DNA from: Actinoplanes sp. KI2
GTDB lineage: Bacteria; Actinomycetota; Actinomycetes; Mycobacteriales; Micromonosporaceae
DNA: 64,000 nucleotides
Direction: 5' to 3'
NCBI RefSeq assembly: GCF_025630775.1
Contig: NZ_JAOSZE010000009.1
Span: 1 to 64,000 of the forward strand
Positions 8,204 through 19,999 of this stretch are shown here, one piece after another. Every line of letters begins with the position of its first letter. The stretch's first letter is position 1. Position numbers and translations under genes: made by a program. The notes beneath the pieces are model-generated. The model saw nothing but the letters and a program-made list of their open reading frames with translations. It ran no database searches and had not been told where the DNA came from.

Positions 8204-8869
8204 GTGCGTGTGCTGATCGTCGAGGACGAGCCCTACCTGGCCGAGGCCATCCGGGACGGCCTGCGCCTGGAGGCGATCGCCGCCGACGTCGCCGGGGACG
8301 GCGACACCGCGCTGGAGCTGCTGGCAGTCAACGCGTACGACATCGCCGTGCTCGACCGCGACATCCCGGGCCCGTCCGGCGACGAGGTCGCCGAGCACGT
8401 CGTCGCCTCGGGCAGCGGCCTGCCCATCCTCATGCTCACCGCCGCCGACCGGCTCGACGACAAGGTCTCCGGTTTCGAGCTCGGCGCCGACGACTACCTC
8501 ACCAAGCCGTTCGAGCTGCGCGAGCTCGTGCTCCGGCTGCGCGCGCTCGACCGCCGCCGCGGCCACAACCGTCCACCGGTACGCGAGATCGCCGGTCTCC
8601 GGCTCGATCCGTTCCGCCGGGAGGTCTACCGCGACGGCCGTTACGTCGCGCTCACCCGCAAGCAGTTCGCCGTGCTCGAGGTCCTGGTCGCCGCCGAGGG
8701 CGGGGTCGTCAGCGCCGAGGAGCTGCTGGAGCGGGCCTGGGACGAGAACGCGGACCCGTTCACCAACGCCGTCCGGATCACCGTGTCGGGACTGCGCAAG
8801 CGCCTCGGCGAGCCGTGGATCATCGGCACCGTGCCCGGCGCGGGCTACCGGATCGACACGCATGGGTAG
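8204..8869 (+). CDS. OmpR/PhoB-family response regulator
   Basis: A 221-residue regulator. The receiver domain (residues 1-115) has the acidic pair E7/D8, the phospho-acceptor D51 in VLDRDIPGP and the conserved lysine in LTKPFELREL. The C-terminal winged helix (about 125-221) carries LTRKQFAVLEVL and the recognition block FTNAVRITVSGLRKRLGE, ending GTVPGAGYRID. The GTG at 8204 begins VRVLIVEDEP, the normal opening. It is followed at once by its histidine kinase and faces the MacAB-like operon, which is the likely target, as in antimicrobial-peptide or envelope-stress systems. Confidence 0.93.
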   Translation: MRVLIVEDEPYLAEAIRDGLRLEAIAADVAGDGDTALELLAVNAYDIAVLDRDIPGPSGDEVAEHVVASGSGLPILMLTAADRLDDKVSGFELGADDYLTKPFELRELVLRLRALDRRRGHNRPPVREIAGLRLDPFRREVYRDGRYVALTRKQFAVLEVLVAAEGGVVSAEELLERAWDENADPFTNAVRITVSGLRKRLGEPWIIGTVPGAGYRIDTHG

Positions 8870-8879
8870 GGCCCCGGGA

Positions 8880-9965
8880 ATGAGCGTCCGCCTCAAGCTC
8901 ACCCTCAGCTACACCGGTTTCCTGCTGCTCGCGGGCGCCCTGCTGCTGGCCGCCGTGTGGGTGTTCCTGCTGCGGTACGTGCCGGACCGGGCGCTGCTGA
9001 TCTCGGCCGACCCCGGCATGCAGGGCGGCGTCTTTCCGGTCCGGTCCGCCCTGCTGCACGTCTTCGCGCCGAGGGCGGCCGCGGTCATGGCGGTCCTGCT
9101 GGTGTTCGGCCTCGTGGGCGGGTGGCTGCTGGCCGGCCGCATGCTCGCCCCGCTGACCCGGATCACCGAGGCCACGCGCACGGCCGCGAGCGGATCGCTC
9201 GCCCACCGCATCCGGCTGGAGGGCAGGTGGGACGAGTTCCGCGAGCTCGCCGACGCCTTCGACACCATGCTCGCCCGGCTCGAGGCGCAGGTCGCCGAGC
9301 AGCAGCGTTTCGCCGCCAACGCCTCGCACGAGCTGCGTACCCCGCTGGCGATCACGCAGGCCCTGCTCGACGTGGCCCGGCAGGATCCGGACGGCGCCGG
9401 CGGCGAGGTCGTCGACCGCCTGCACGCGGTCAACGCCCGGGCGATCGAGCTCACCGAGGCGCTGCTCCTGCTCAGCCGCGCCGACCAGCGGGCCTTCACG
9501 CCGGAGCGGGTCGACCTGTCGCTGATCGCCGAGGAGGCCACGGAGACGCTCCTTCCCTTCGCCGAGAAGCGAGGCGTGACCATCGAGACGACCGGCGAGC
9601 TGACTCCCGCCGTCGGCTCACCCGCGCTGCTGCTGCAGATGACGACGAACCTCGTGCACAACGCGATCGTCCACAATCTGCCGCAGGGCGGCACCGTGTG
9701 GGTGACGACCGGCGGCGGGCAGCTCACCGTCGAGAACACCGGCGAGACGCTCAGCCCACACGACGTCGCCCGCATGGTCGAGCCGTTCGAGCGCGGCGCC
9801 GGGCGCGTGCGCACCGACCACGGCGGTGTCGGCCTCGGCCTGGCCATCGTCCGGAGCGTCGCCGAGGCGCACGACGGCACCCTCGCCCTTCAGCCACGCG
9901 CGGGCGGCGGGCTGCGCGTCACCGTACGACTAAATCCAGTCCGTGTGCCGGGGCCAGGCCAGTAG
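8880..9965 (+). CDS. Sensor histidine kinase
   Basis: A 361-residue membrane kinase that pairs with the regulator just upstream. Two membrane helices (about residues 10-32 and 65-87) flank a very short external loop of ~35 residues, so it may sense the membrane or a partner rather than a large ligand. A HAMP domain follows (PLTRITEATRTAASGSLAHR). The H-box is RFAANASHELRTPLAI with the phospho-accepting H150. The ATPase lobe has the N-box LVHNAIVHN and the G-box GGVGLGLAIV. The ATG at 8880 follows GTAGGG; an ATG at 8862 overlapping the regulator is the alternative. Its 3' end overlaps the convergent hsaB by 36 bp. Confidence 0.92.
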   Translation: MSVRLKLTLSYTGFLLLAGALLLAAVWVFLLRYVPDRALLISADPGMQGGVFPVRSALLHVFAPRAAAVMAVLLVFGLVGGWLLAGRMLAPLTRITEATRTAASGSLAHRIRLEGRWDEFRELADAFDTMLARLEAQVAEQQRFAANASHELRTPLAITQALLDVARQDPDGAGGEVVDRLHAVNARAIELTEALLLLSRADQRAFTPERVDLSLIAEEATETLLPFAEKRGVTIETTGELTPAVGSPALLLQMTTNLVHNAIVHNLPQGGTVWVTTGGGQLTVENTGETLSPHDVARMVEPFERGAGRVRTDHGGVGLGLAIVRSVAEAHDGTLALQPRAGGGLRVTVRLNPVRVPGPGQ

Positions 9966-10490
9966 CGTGTCCACCACCTCGGGTTCGGCGGCCGCCGGGA
10001 CCGGTGCGGCGGCGTGGTAGCGGCCCTTGAAGAACAGCAGTGGGCCGGCGCCGCGGCACTCGCCGAGGGTCAGCACCCGGCCGACGACGATCGCGTGGTC
10101 GCCGCCCGGATGCACCGCCTCCACCCGGCATTCCGCCCAGGTCAGCACCCCCGCGAGCAGGGGCACGCCGGCCGGGGAAGAAATCCAGTCGACGCCGGCG
10201 AACTTGTCCGGTCCGCTGGTCCCGAACGCGCGCGACACCTCGTCGTGGCCTTCGGCCAGAACATTCACCCCGAACATTCCGGTACGCCGGATCCGTTGCC
10301 ACGTCTGCGATCCCGCCTGCGGGCAGAACAGCACCAGCGGCGGGTCCAGCGACAGCGGCGCGAAGGCCTGACACGCGAACCCGGCCGGCCCCCGCTCGTC
10401 GGCCGTCGTGATGATCGTGACGCCGGTGGCGAAGTGGCCGAAGACCCGGCGGAACTCCCGCGAGTCCAGGCCGGCCGGGATGACGCTCAC
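9930..10490 (-). CDS. hsaB: Flavin reductase HsaB of the 3-HSA hydroxylase
   Basis: A 186-residue FMN-binding split-barrel reductase. It matches the HpaC/HsaB family: FRRVFGHFATGVTIIT at the start, GFACQAFAPLSLDPPLVLFC (the flavin-site block) and a late KGRYHAAAPV. It supplies reduced flavin to the oxygenase HsaA for hydroxylation of 3-HSA to 3,4-DHSA in steroid ring degradation. GTG at 10490 lies 7 bp after the hsaC stop. It is the last gene of hsaA-hsaD-hsaC-hsaB, the same order as in Mycobacterium tuberculosis. Expression is expected from the KstR-controlled promoter upstream of hsaA. Confidence 0.9.
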   Translation of the reverse strand: MSVIPAGLDSREFRRVFGHFATGVTIITTADERGPAGFACQAFAPLSLDPPLVLFCPQAGSQTWQRIRRTGMFGVNVLAEGHDEVSRAFGTSGPDKFAGVDWISSPAGVPLLAGVLTWAECRVEAVHPGGDHAIVVGRVLTLGECRGAGPLLFFKGRYHAAAPVPAAAEPEVVDTLLAWPRHTDWI

Positions 10491-10497
10491 ACCGGCC

Positions 10498-13436
<2,939 letters not shown>

Positions 13437-13442
13437 CTATAC

Positions 13443-13456
13443 TAGAACACGTTCTA
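13443..13456. promoter_or_regulatory. KstR operator between hsaA and kshA
   Basis: TAGAACACGTTCTA fits the KstR consensus TnnAACnnGTTnnA at every fixed base, with perfect 6-bp arms. It is 46 bp from the hsaA start and 34 bp from the kshA start, so one bound repressor dimer can silence both operons until a steroid CoA-thioester appears. Confidence 0.92.
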
Positions 13457-13490
13457 CCTGACGGGCTACCGCCGAACCTGGGAGCGACAC

Positions 13491-14612
13491 ATGAGCGACG
13501 GCGCGGAGGCACGCACGATCGACACGGGGGCGCTGCCGACCAGGTTCGCCCGGGGCTGGCACTGCCTGGGCCTGGCCGACTCGTTCCGGGACGGCAAGCC
13601 GCACGCGATCGAGGCGTTCGGCACCAAGCTCGTGGTCTTCGCCGACTCGGCCGGGGCGCTGCACGTGCTCGACGGCTACTGCCGGCACATGGGCGGCGAC
13701 CTGACCATGGGCACCATCAAGGGCGACGAGGTGGCCTGCCCGTTCCACGACTGGCGCTGGCGCGGCGACGGCCGATGCGCCGCGGTACCGTACGCGCATC
13801 GCGTGCCGCCCCGCGCCCGGACGAGGTCATGGCAGGTTCTGGAAGAGAATCGGCAGTTGTTCGTCTGGAACGATCCGCAGGGCTCGACGCCGCCGCCGGA
13901 GCTGGCGATCCCGCGGATCGAGGCCGCCTTCTCCGCCGAGTGGAGCGCCTGGACCTGGGACTCGATCCGGATCGACGGCGCCAACTGCCGGGAGATCATC
14001 GACAACGTCGTCGACATGGCGCACTTCTTCTACATCCACTTCGCCTTCCCGACGTTCTTCAAGAACGTCCTCGAGGGCCACGTGGCGGCGCAGTTCCTGC
14101 AGACCCGGCCGCGGCCGGACGTGCCGATCACGGCCAAGCAGTCCGGGGACGCGACGCTGCGCTCGGAGGCCGCGTACTACGGCCCCTCGTACATGATCGA
14201 TTATCTCTACAACAACTACAAAGGCATCGACGTCGAATCGGTGCTGATCAACTGTCACTACCCGGTCTCCGCGGACTCGTTCGTGCTCCAGTGGGGCGTG
14301 ATCGTCAAGCGCCTGCCCGGCCTCACCACCGAGCAGGCGGAACGGGCGGCGGCGAAGTTCGCGAAGAGCATCGGGATCGGCTTCGAGCAGGACGTGGAGA
14401 TCTGGAAGCACAAGAGCCGGATCGACAACCCGCTGCTGTGCGCCGAGGACGGCCCGGTCTACCAACTGCGCCGCTGGTACGAACAGTTCTATGTGGACGT
14501 CGAGGACATCACCGAGGACATGGTGGCCCGGTACGAGTTCGAGGTCGACACCACCCGCGCCGTCGAGACGTGGACGGCCGAGGTCGAGGCCAACATGAAG
14601 AAGACGGCATGA
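13491..14612 (+). CDS. kshA: 3-ketosteroid 9-alpha-hydroxylase, oxygenase KshA
   Basis: A 373-residue Rieske non-heme iron oxygenase. It hydroxylates C9 of 3-ketosteroids; with KstD this opens ring B to give 3-HSA. The Rieske ligands are C64/H66 (GYCRHMGG) and C83/H86 (ACPFHDWRW). The mononuclear iron block DNVVDMAHFFYIHFAFP carries the two histidines at about 178 and 183. Conserved YYGPSYMIDYLYN and VDVEDITEDM segments are those of KshA. ATG at 13491 follows GGGAG. Its stop overlaps the start of the small Cys protein, which in turn overlaps kshB, so the three are one operon. KstR control is expected from the site at 13443. Confidence 0.95.
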   Translation: MSDGAEARTIDTGALPTRFARGWHCLGLADSFRDGKPHAIEAFGTKLVVFADSAGALHVLDGYCRHMGGDLTMGTIKGDEVACPFHDWRWRGDGRCAAVPYAHRVPPRARTRSWQVLEENRQLFVWNDPQGSTPPPELAIPRIEAAFSAEWSAWTWDSIRIDGANCREIIDNVVDMAHFFYIHFAFPTFFKNVLEGHVAAQFLQTRPRPDVPITAKQSGDATLRSEAAYYGPSYMIDYLYNNYKGIDVESVLINCHYPVSADSFVLQWGVIVKRLPGLTTEQAERAAAKFAKSIGIGFEQDVEIWKHKSRIDNPLLCAEDGPVYQLRRWYEQFYVDVEDITEDMVARYEFEVDTTRAVETWTAEVEANMKKTA

Positions 14613-14848
14613 CCGCCTGCACCGAGCGGCAGGAGTACCTCGAAGGCGGGTACGCGGAGCTCTCCTGCGCCCGCTGCGCCGCGCTGGTCCGGGTGCGCAA
14701 GTCGAGCCCCCAGCAGACCAGTGTGCAGTGGACGAGGGCGGCCGAGAGCATCTGCTCCACCCGGCTCAGCGCGCTCGTGCCGACCTGCCCCGACCTGCGG
14801 GCCAGCATCGAGGATGCGGTCCGCGCCGGCAAGCTGGAGGTGACCTGA
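14609..14848 (+). CDS. Small cysteine-containing protein between kshA and kshB
   Basis: A 79-residue protein with no family I can name. It has CxxC in LSCARCAALVRVRK and further cysteines near residues 4, 49 and 60, followed by a helical end (DLRASIEDAVRAGKLEVT). The pattern suggests a small metal- or cluster-binding domain. The ATG overlaps the kshA stop (ATGA), and its TGA overlaps the kshB ATG (TGATG), so translation of all three is coupled. That position suggests a role in electron transfer to KshA, cluster assembly or complex stability, but this is inference only. The frame is supported by the double overlap and a normal codon pattern. Confidence 0.8.
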   Translation: MTACTERQEYLEGGYAELSCARCAALVRVRKSSPQQTSVQWTRAAESICSTRLSALVPTCPDLRASIEDAVRAGKLEVT

Positions 14849-15828
14849 TGGCGCACCGGCTGCGGGTCGCCGAGGTCATCGCGGAGACGCCGGACGCGCA
14901 CTCGCTGGTCCTGGCGGTGCCGCCGGCGCTGGCGGCGGCGTTCGCCTACCGACCTGGGCAGTACCTGACCGTCCTGGTGCCGCAGAACGGCGGCAACGTG
15001 GCCCGCTGCTACTCGCTCTCCAGCTCGCCGCACACCGACGCCGACCTGAAGATCACGGTGAAGCGGGTGCGCGACGGGCAGGCGTCGAACTGGATCTGCG
15101 ACCACGTCCGGGCCGGCGGCACCCTCGAACTGCTGCCACCGGCCGGCGAGTTCACCCCGGCCTCGCTCGACGACGATCTGCTGCTGCTGGCCGGCGGCAG
15201 CGGCATCACGCCGGTGATCGGCATCATCAAGTCGGTGCTCGCCACCGGCCGCGGCCGGCTGACCCTGATCTACGCGAACCGGGACGAGCGCTCGGTCATC
15301 TTCGCCGCCGAGCTCGACGCGCTGCGCGAACGGCACGGCAACCGGCTGACCGTCACGCACTGGCTGGACAGCGAGCGCGGCGCCCCGGACGCGGCCGCAC
15401 TGGCTGACCTGATCGCGCCGGTGAGCGGCCGGGAGGCGTACGTCTGCGGTCCGGAACCTTTTGTCGCAGTGAGCCGGAAGGCGTTGCAGAAAGCCGGAGT
15501 GCCGGAGGAAAGGATCCGCGTGGAGCGGTTCGAGATCGAGCCGTCGGCGGGGGTGGACGCCACCCTCCAGGTGGAGATCGACGGGCAAACGCACCGCCTG
15601 CCGTGGCCGGCCGGGCAGCGGATGCTCGACGTGGTGATCGGGGCCGGGCTGAACCCGCCGTTCTCCTGCCGGCAGGGGCATTGCGGCTCGTGCGCGCTGC
15701 GGCTGCTCGGCGGCGAAGTCGACCTGGTGCACAACGAGGTGCTCGAACAGGAGGACTTCGACGACGGCTACATCCTCGCCTGCCAGGCGGTGGCCCGCAC
15801 CGAGACGGTGTCGGTCACCTACTACTGA
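14848..15828 (+). CDS. kshB: 3-ketosteroid 9-alpha-hydroxylase, reductase KshB
   Basis: A 326-residue class IA reductase that passes electrons from NADH through FAD and a plant-type [2Fe-2S] centre to KshA. Domains: FAD barrel with [12 protein letters not shown] (residues ~52-63); NAD domain with [14 protein letters not shown] and [10 protein letters not shown]-terminal ferredoxin with [11 protein letters not shown] and a final cysteine 29 residues on (C-x4-C-x2-C-x29-C). GGAGG precedes the ATG at 14848. The end overlaps the convergent hsaF by 14 bp. Having the reductase in the same operon as KshA differs from M. tuberculosis, where the two genes are apart. Confidence 0.95.
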   Translation: MAHRLRVAEVIAETPDAHSLVLAVPPALAAAFAYRPGQYLTVLVPQNGGNVARCYSLSSSPHTDADLKITVKRVRDGQASNWICDHVRAGGTLELLPPAGEFTPASLDDDLLLLAGGSGITPVIGIIKSVLATGRGRLTLIYANRDERSVIFAAELDALRERHGNRLTVTHWLDSERGAPDAAALADLIAPVSGREAYVCGPEPFVAVSRKALQKAGVPEERIRVERFEIEPSAGVDATLQVEIDGQTHRLPWPAGQRMLDVVIGAGLNPPFSCRQGHCGSCALRLLGGEVDLVHNEVLEQEDFDDGYILACQAVARTETVSVTYY

Positions 15829-16822
15829 GCTGTACGGCGATGTCGATCAGCTGGTCCTCCTGGCCGCCGACCAGCCCGCGGGCACCCGCCTGCACAAGAA
15901 TCTCGGCGCCGGACACGCCGTACCGGGAAGCGAGCGTGAAGGCGTGCCCCAGGAAGCTGGAGTAGACCCCGGCGTACCCCATGATCAGGGCCATCCGGTC
16001 GAGCTTGCACTCGTCGGCCATCACCGGTCGCACCACGTCCTCGGCCGCATCGACAATGGCGAAGAAGTCCACGCCGGTCTCGATGCCGAGCTTGTCGCAG
16101 ACGCCGACGAAGGCTTCGACCGGTGTGTTTCCGGCGCCCGCGCCGAACCGGCGGGTGCTGCCGTCGATCTGCTTGGCGCCGGCCCGCACGGCCAGCACCG
16201 AGTTGGCCACGCCGAGGCCGAGGTTCTCATGCCCGTGGAAGCCCACCTGCGCGTCGCCGCCCAGCTCGGCGACAAGCGCGGCCACCCGGTCGGCGGTCTG
16301 GTCGAGCACCAGCGCGCCGGCCGAGTCGACCACGTAGACGCACTGGCAGCCGGCGTCGGCCATGATGCGGGCCTGCTTGGCGAGGGCCTCGGGCGGCTGG
16401 GAGTGCGCCATCATCAGGAAGCCGACCGTCTCCAGCCCGAGCTCGCGGGCCAGGCCGAAGTGCTGCTCGGTGATGTCCGCCTCGGTGCAGTGGCTGGCGA
16501 TCCGGCAGACCGTGGCGCCGTTGCCGGCCGCCTCGCGGATGTCGTCGAACAGGCCGATGCCCGGCAGCATCAGGAAGGCGATCTTCGCGCGGGTCGCGGT
16601 GCGCACGGCCGCCTTGATGAGCTCCTGTTCGGGCGTGCGGCTGAGACCGTACGTGAACGACGACCCGCCCAGACCGTCCCCGTGGGTCACCTCGATCACC
16701 GGCACGCCGGCCGCGTCCAGGGCCGCGACCACCGCGGTCACCTCGTCCACGATGAACTGATGGCGCTTGGCGTGCGAGCCGTCGCGCAGCGACGAGTCGG
16801 TGATCCTGATGTCGGCGGTCAT
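15815..16822 (-). CDS. hsaF: 4-hydroxy-2-oxoacid aldolase HsaF
   Basis: A 335-residue DRE-TIM aldolase, BphI/DmpG type. It splits the C6 4-hydroxy-2-oxoacid from the steroid A ring into pyruvate and propionaldehyde, and channels the aldehyde to HsaG. Marks: the catalytic RDGSHA block near residue 14, metal ligands in [15 protein letters not shown] (two histidines near 200), [16 protein letters not shown], and the C-terminal helical domain that binds the dehydrogenase. ATG at 16822 overlaps the hsaG stop (ATGA). It is last in an operon with the KstD-like gene, hsaE and hsaG. Confidence 0.95.
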   Translation of the reverse strand: MTADIRITDSSLRDGSHAKRHQFIVDEVTAVVAALDAAGVPVIEVTHGDGLGGSSFTYGLSRTPEQELIKAAVRTATRAKIAFLMLPGIGLFDDIREAAGNGATVCRIASHCTEADITEQHFGLARELGLETVGFLMMAHSQPPEALAKQARIMADAGCQCVYVVDSAGALVLDQTADRVAALVAELGGDAQVGFHGHENLGLGVANSVLAVRAGAKQIDGSTRRFGAGAGNTPVEAFVGVCDKLGIETGVDFFAIVDAAEDVVRPVMADECKLDRMALIMGYAGVYSSFLGHAFTLASRYGVSGAEILVQAGARGLVGGQEDQLIDIAVQLSSR

Positions 16823-17673
16823 GTGGCGAGCTCCTCCCCGACCCGGCAGGCGGCCGCGGTCATGATGTCCAGATTTCCGGCGTACGGCGGAAGGAAGTCC
16901 CCGGCGCCGCGAATCTCCACGAAGATCGCGACCCGGCCGTCGTGGAACTGGGGCTCGTTGAGCAGCCGGTAGCCGGGCACGTAGCGGGCCACCTCGGCGG
17001 CCATCGCGTGCACCGACTCGGCCACCTTGACGAGGTCGGCGTCCGGCCCGATCGCGCAGAACACGGTGTCGCGCATGATGAGCGGCGGATCGGCCGGGTT
17101 GAGTACGACGATCGCCTTGCCCCGCCCGGCGCCGCCGACCACTTCGAGCGCCCGGCCGGTGGTGCGGGTGAACTCGTCGATGTTCGCCCGGGTGCCCGGC
17201 CCGGCCGAGCGGGACGCCACGGTCGCCACGATCTCGGCGTAGCTCACCGGCGTGCACCGGGAGACCGCGTGCACCATCGGGATGGTCGCCTGCCCGCCGC
17301 AGGTGATGAGGTTCAGGTTCGGCGCGTCGAGGTGCTCGCCCAGGTTGACCTCGGGCACCACGAGCGGCCCGACCGCGGCCGGGGTCAGGTCGATCGCGCG
17401 GATGCCGGCCTCGGCGTAGCGCGGCGCGGCGGCCCGGTGCACGGCCGCCGAGGTGGCCTCGAAGACCAGGTCGGGCAGCGGGTCCTGGGCGAGCAGCCAG
17501 TCGACGCCGTGCGCGCTCACGGCGAGCCCTTCCTTTGCCGCGCGGCGCAATCCCGGGCTCTCCGGGTCGATGCCGACCATCCACTGTGGCTCGATCAGGT
17601 TCGATCGCCGCAGTTTGTACAGCAGGTCGGTGCCGATGTTGCCGGATCCGACGATGGCGGCCGTGACGGTCAC
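16819..17673 (-). CDS. hsaG: Acylating aldehyde dehydrogenase HsaG
   Basis: A 284-residue CoA-acylating dehydrogenase that turns propionaldehyde (or acetaldehyde) into the acyl-CoA. It has an N-terminal Rossmann motif [16 protein letters not shown], the catalytic C125 in [14 protein letters not shown], and [20 protein letters not shown] in the middle. It pairs physically with HsaF in a tunnel-linked complex, as in BphI-BphJ and HsaF-HsaG. GTG at 17673 overlaps the hsaE stop (GTGA). Length is slightly short for the family (usually about 300), mostly at the C-terminus. Confidence 0.95.
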   Translation of the reverse strand: MTVTAAIVGSGNIGTDLLYKLRRSNLIEPQWMVGIDPESPGLRRAAKEGLAVSAHGVDWLLAQDPLPDLVFEATSAAVHRAAAPRYAEAGIRAIDLTPAAVGPLVVPEVNLGEHLDAPNLNLITCGGQATIPMVHAVSRCTPVSYAEIVATVASRSAGPGTRANIDEFTRTTGRALEVVGGAGRGKAIVVLNPADPPLIMRDTVFCAIGPDADLVKVAESVHAMAAEVARYVPGYRLLNEPQFHDGRVAIFVEIRGAGDFLPPYAGNLDIMTAAACRVGEELAT

Positions 17674-18458
17674 CGGGACACCTCCGCGAAGGACAGCCGG
17701 ACCTCGCCGAGGCCGGTGAAGACGGCATGGAACTCGTCGCCGGGCAGCACGTCCACCGCCCGGCAGCAGGCGCCCGGCATGATCAGGTGACCGGCGCGCA
17801 GGTGGACCCCGAAACCCGCGACGGTACGGGCGAGCCAGGCCACCGCGGTCACCGGATTGCCGAGCACCGCGTCCGACCGGCCCTGCGCCACCACCGCGCC
17901 GCCCTTGTAAAGCACCGCGTCGATGCCGCGCGGGTCGATCCGGCCCGGCGGCACCCGGCCGGCGCCGACCACGAAGCCGGCCGAGGAGGCGTTGTCCGCG
18001 ATCGTGTCCGGCAGGCTGATCTTCCAGTCCCGAATCCGGCTGTCGATCAGCTCAATCGACGGCGCGAACGCCTCGGTGGCGGCCAGCACGTCGGCCTCGG
18101 TGCAGCCGAAGCCGGGCAGGTCGGCGCCGAGCAGGAAGGCCACCTCGATCTCGACCCGCGGGTAGCAGTACCGCGCCGCATCGACCGGCTCCTTTTCGGA
18201 CAGTCGCATGTCGGCCAGGAGGTGCCCGTAGTCGGGCTCGTCGACGCCCATCATCTGCTGCATCGCCGCCGACGACAGCCCCACCTTGTGCCCCACCACC
18301 TCGCCACCGCGGCGATGGATGTTGAAGAGCTGGATCGCGTACGCGTCGGCCGCCGTCAGCTCCGGCCGGTCGTGCACCAGCGGCGGGATCGGCGCGCGGT
18401 CGCGCTCGGCGTCGCGCAGCCGGTCGGCGAGGGCGCGACAGTCAGCCTCGGTGAGCAT
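17670..18458 (-). CDS. hsaE: 2-hydroxydienoate hydratase HsaE
   Basis: A 262-residue hydratase of the BphH/MhpD (fumarylacetoacetase-like) family. It adds water to the hydroxy-hexadienoate released by HsaD, giving the substrate of HsaF. Recognisable are [20 protein letters not shown], the metal ligands in [11 protein letters not shown] (two glutamates) and D around [11 protein letters not shown], plus [13 protein letters not shown] at 18458 follows GGGGAGG and overlaps the upstream KstD-like gene by 17 bp, in a different frame. The operon order here (KstD-like, hsaE, hsaG, hsaF) mirrors hsaEGF beside kstD in M. tuberculosis. Confidence 0.94.
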   Translation of the reverse strand: MLTEADCRALADRLRDAERDRAPIPPLVHDRPELTAADAYAIQLFNIHRRGGEVVGHKVGLSSAAMQQMMGVDEPDYGHLLADMRLSEKEPVDAARYCYPRVEIEVAFLLGADLPGFGCTEADVLAATEAFAPSIELIDSRIRDWKISLPDTIADNASSAGFVVGAGRVPPGRIDPRGIDAVLYKGGAVVAQGRSDAVLGNPVTAVAWLARTVAGFGVHLRAGHLIMPGACCRAVDVLPGDEFHAVFTGLGEVRLSFAEVSR

Positions 18459-19977
18459 GCAGACCTCCCCGGTCCTCCGATGCGACGCTCCGGCCCGCCC
18501 GGCGCCCGGAGAAGACACAGTCGGCCAGCGACAGCCCGCTGACGTAGCTGCGCGAGCAGATGCCGACGGCGGTGCGGCCGGCCGCGTACAGGCCGGGGAC
18601 GCCGAGCGCCTGCCCGTTGTTCTCGTCGACCCGCAGGCCGCCGAGGGTGAGCATCGGCGCCGGCACGGCGGTCCGCTTCCGGACCGAAAAATCGATCATC
18701 GAGTACGGCGGTACACCCTGGTAGTCCGCCAATCCCGCCGGGTCCACGCCGGCCCGTCGGGCGACCGCCGCGAGCGTCGGCCCGCTGACCCGGCCGACGG
18801 TGAGCAACCAGAACGCCTGCCAGCGCTGGAACCACAGGGTCTGCTCCCACACCTGGCGGCGGCACCGCTTCAGGGTGGGCGCGTCGAGCAGCAGCCAGGC
18901 GCGGCCGCCGGGCGAGCGCAGCACCGCCTCGCCGATCGCTGCGCCGTACCGGGTCTCGTCGCAGATGCGCCGGCCGTCCCGGTCGACCAGCCGGCCGCCG
19001 AGCATGCCCGAGGGCGGGGTGAGGAACCGCCAGATGCTGACCCGGTCGAGGTGGGCGGTGCTCGCGCCGGCCGCGACGCCCAGCCGGATGCCCGAGCCGT
19101 CGTCGCCGGGCGTGCCCAGCCGCAGGCCGCCGCGGTAGTCCGGGGCGTGCTCGCGCATCATCTGCCGGTCGAAGACGAACCCGCCGGCGGCCAGCACCAC
19201 GCCCCGGGCGGCGCCGATCCGCAGCGGGCGGCCGTACCGGCGTTCGATCCCGGCGACCGGGCGGTTCAGCGCCTTGCCCAGGCCGGGCAGGTAGACGCCG
19301 GGCTTGACCGACCAGCGGTGCAGCACCCGATGGGCGAGCCGGGCCCAGGCCGGTGCGGCCCGCAGGGTGCGGCACTCGACCCCGGTCACCCGGCCGTCCG
19401 CCCCGGTGACCAGCCGCTCGGCCCGGGTCTGGTCGCGCCGTTCGACGCCGCGGTCCCGCGCGGCGGCGGCGAGGCGGGCCGCGAACACCCGGCCGGAGGT
19501 GCCGCGCGCGTAGACCCGGTGGCCGCGCGGCGCGGGCGGCGCGACCTGCGCGAACGCCGTCTCGCTGCCGGAGAAGTAGAGGTAGTGCCGGTTCGTCGGG
19601 TACGAGGTCTTGTACGGACACAACCGCGCGTCGAACGGCACGCCCAGCCCGGCCAGCCAGTCGACCATCGCCACGCTCTCGTCGCAGAACCGGCGCAGGG
19701 TCTCGGCCGAGACCGCGTCGCCGGCCTCCTCGCGCAGGTAGTCGTACATCGCCTGCGGGGTGTCGGTGACGCCGGCCGCCCGCTGCTGCGCGGTGCCGCC
19801 GCCGGCGTAGACCACGCCGCCGGAGATCGCGGTCGCGCCGCCGCCGCCGAACCGGTCGAGCACGAGCACCCGCGCGCCCGCGTCGGCGGCCTCGATCGCG
19901 GCGCACGCCCCGGCCGCGCCGAAGCCGACCACGATGACGTCGGCCGTCTCGTCCCAAGGCGCGGTGGTGGCGTCCAC
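18442..19977 (-). CDS. KstD-family flavoprotein dehydrogenase (possible Kst4D)
   Basis: A 511-residue FAD-dependent oxidoreductase of the KstD/fumarate-reductase fold. The FAD-binding motif DVIVVGFGAAGACAAIEAA lies at residues 13-31, GGGGATAISGGVVYAGGG just after, and the second FAD strand LAAGRTAVGICSRSYVSGLS near the C-terminus. It clearly differs from the canonical KstD encoded across the operator. Candidates are the 3-oxo-5-alpha-steroid 4-dehydrogenase (Kst4D/TesI type) or the Rv0785 type; sequence alone does not decide. The GTG at 19977 is taken as the start because the frame upstream runs into the KstR site only 8 bp away. It heads the hsaE-hsaG-hsaF operon. Confidence 0.85.
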   Translation of the reverse strand: MDATTAPWDETADVIVVGFGAAGACAAIEAADAGARVLVLDRFGGGGATAISGGVVYAGGGTAQQRAAGVTDTPQAMYDYLREEAGDAVSAETLRRFCDESVAMVDWLAGLGVPFDARLCPYKTSYPTNRHYLYFSGSETAFAQVAPPAPRGHRVYARGTSGRVFAARLAAAARDRGVERRDQTRAERLVTGADGRVTGVECRTLRAAPAWARLAHRVLHRWSVKPGVYLPGLGKALNRPVAGIERRYGRPLRIGAARGVVLAAGGFVFDRQMMREHAPDYRGGLRLGTPGDDGSGIRLGVAAGASTAHLDRVSIWRFLTPPSGMLGGRLVDRDGRRICDETRYGAAIGEAVLRSPGGRAWLLLDAPTLKRCRRQVWEQTLWFQRWQAFWLLTVGRVSGPTLAAVARRAGVDPAGLADYQGVPPYSMIDFSVRKRTAVPAPMLTLGGLRVDENNGQALGVPGLYAAGRTAVGICSRSYVSGLSLADCVFSGRRAGRSVASEDRGGLHAHRG

Positions 19978-19985
19978 GGAAAAAC

Positions 19986-19999
19986 TATAACCTGTTCTA
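19986..19999. promoter_or_regulatory. KstR operator between the two KstD-family genes
   Basis: TATAACCTGTTCTA matches TnnAACnnGTTnnA at all fixed bases, with one arm mismatch. It lies 8 bp from the leftward GTG (19977) and directly against the rightward GTG (20000). Both operons must start transcription inside or beside the site, which suggests leaderless mRNAs. Confidence 0.88.
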
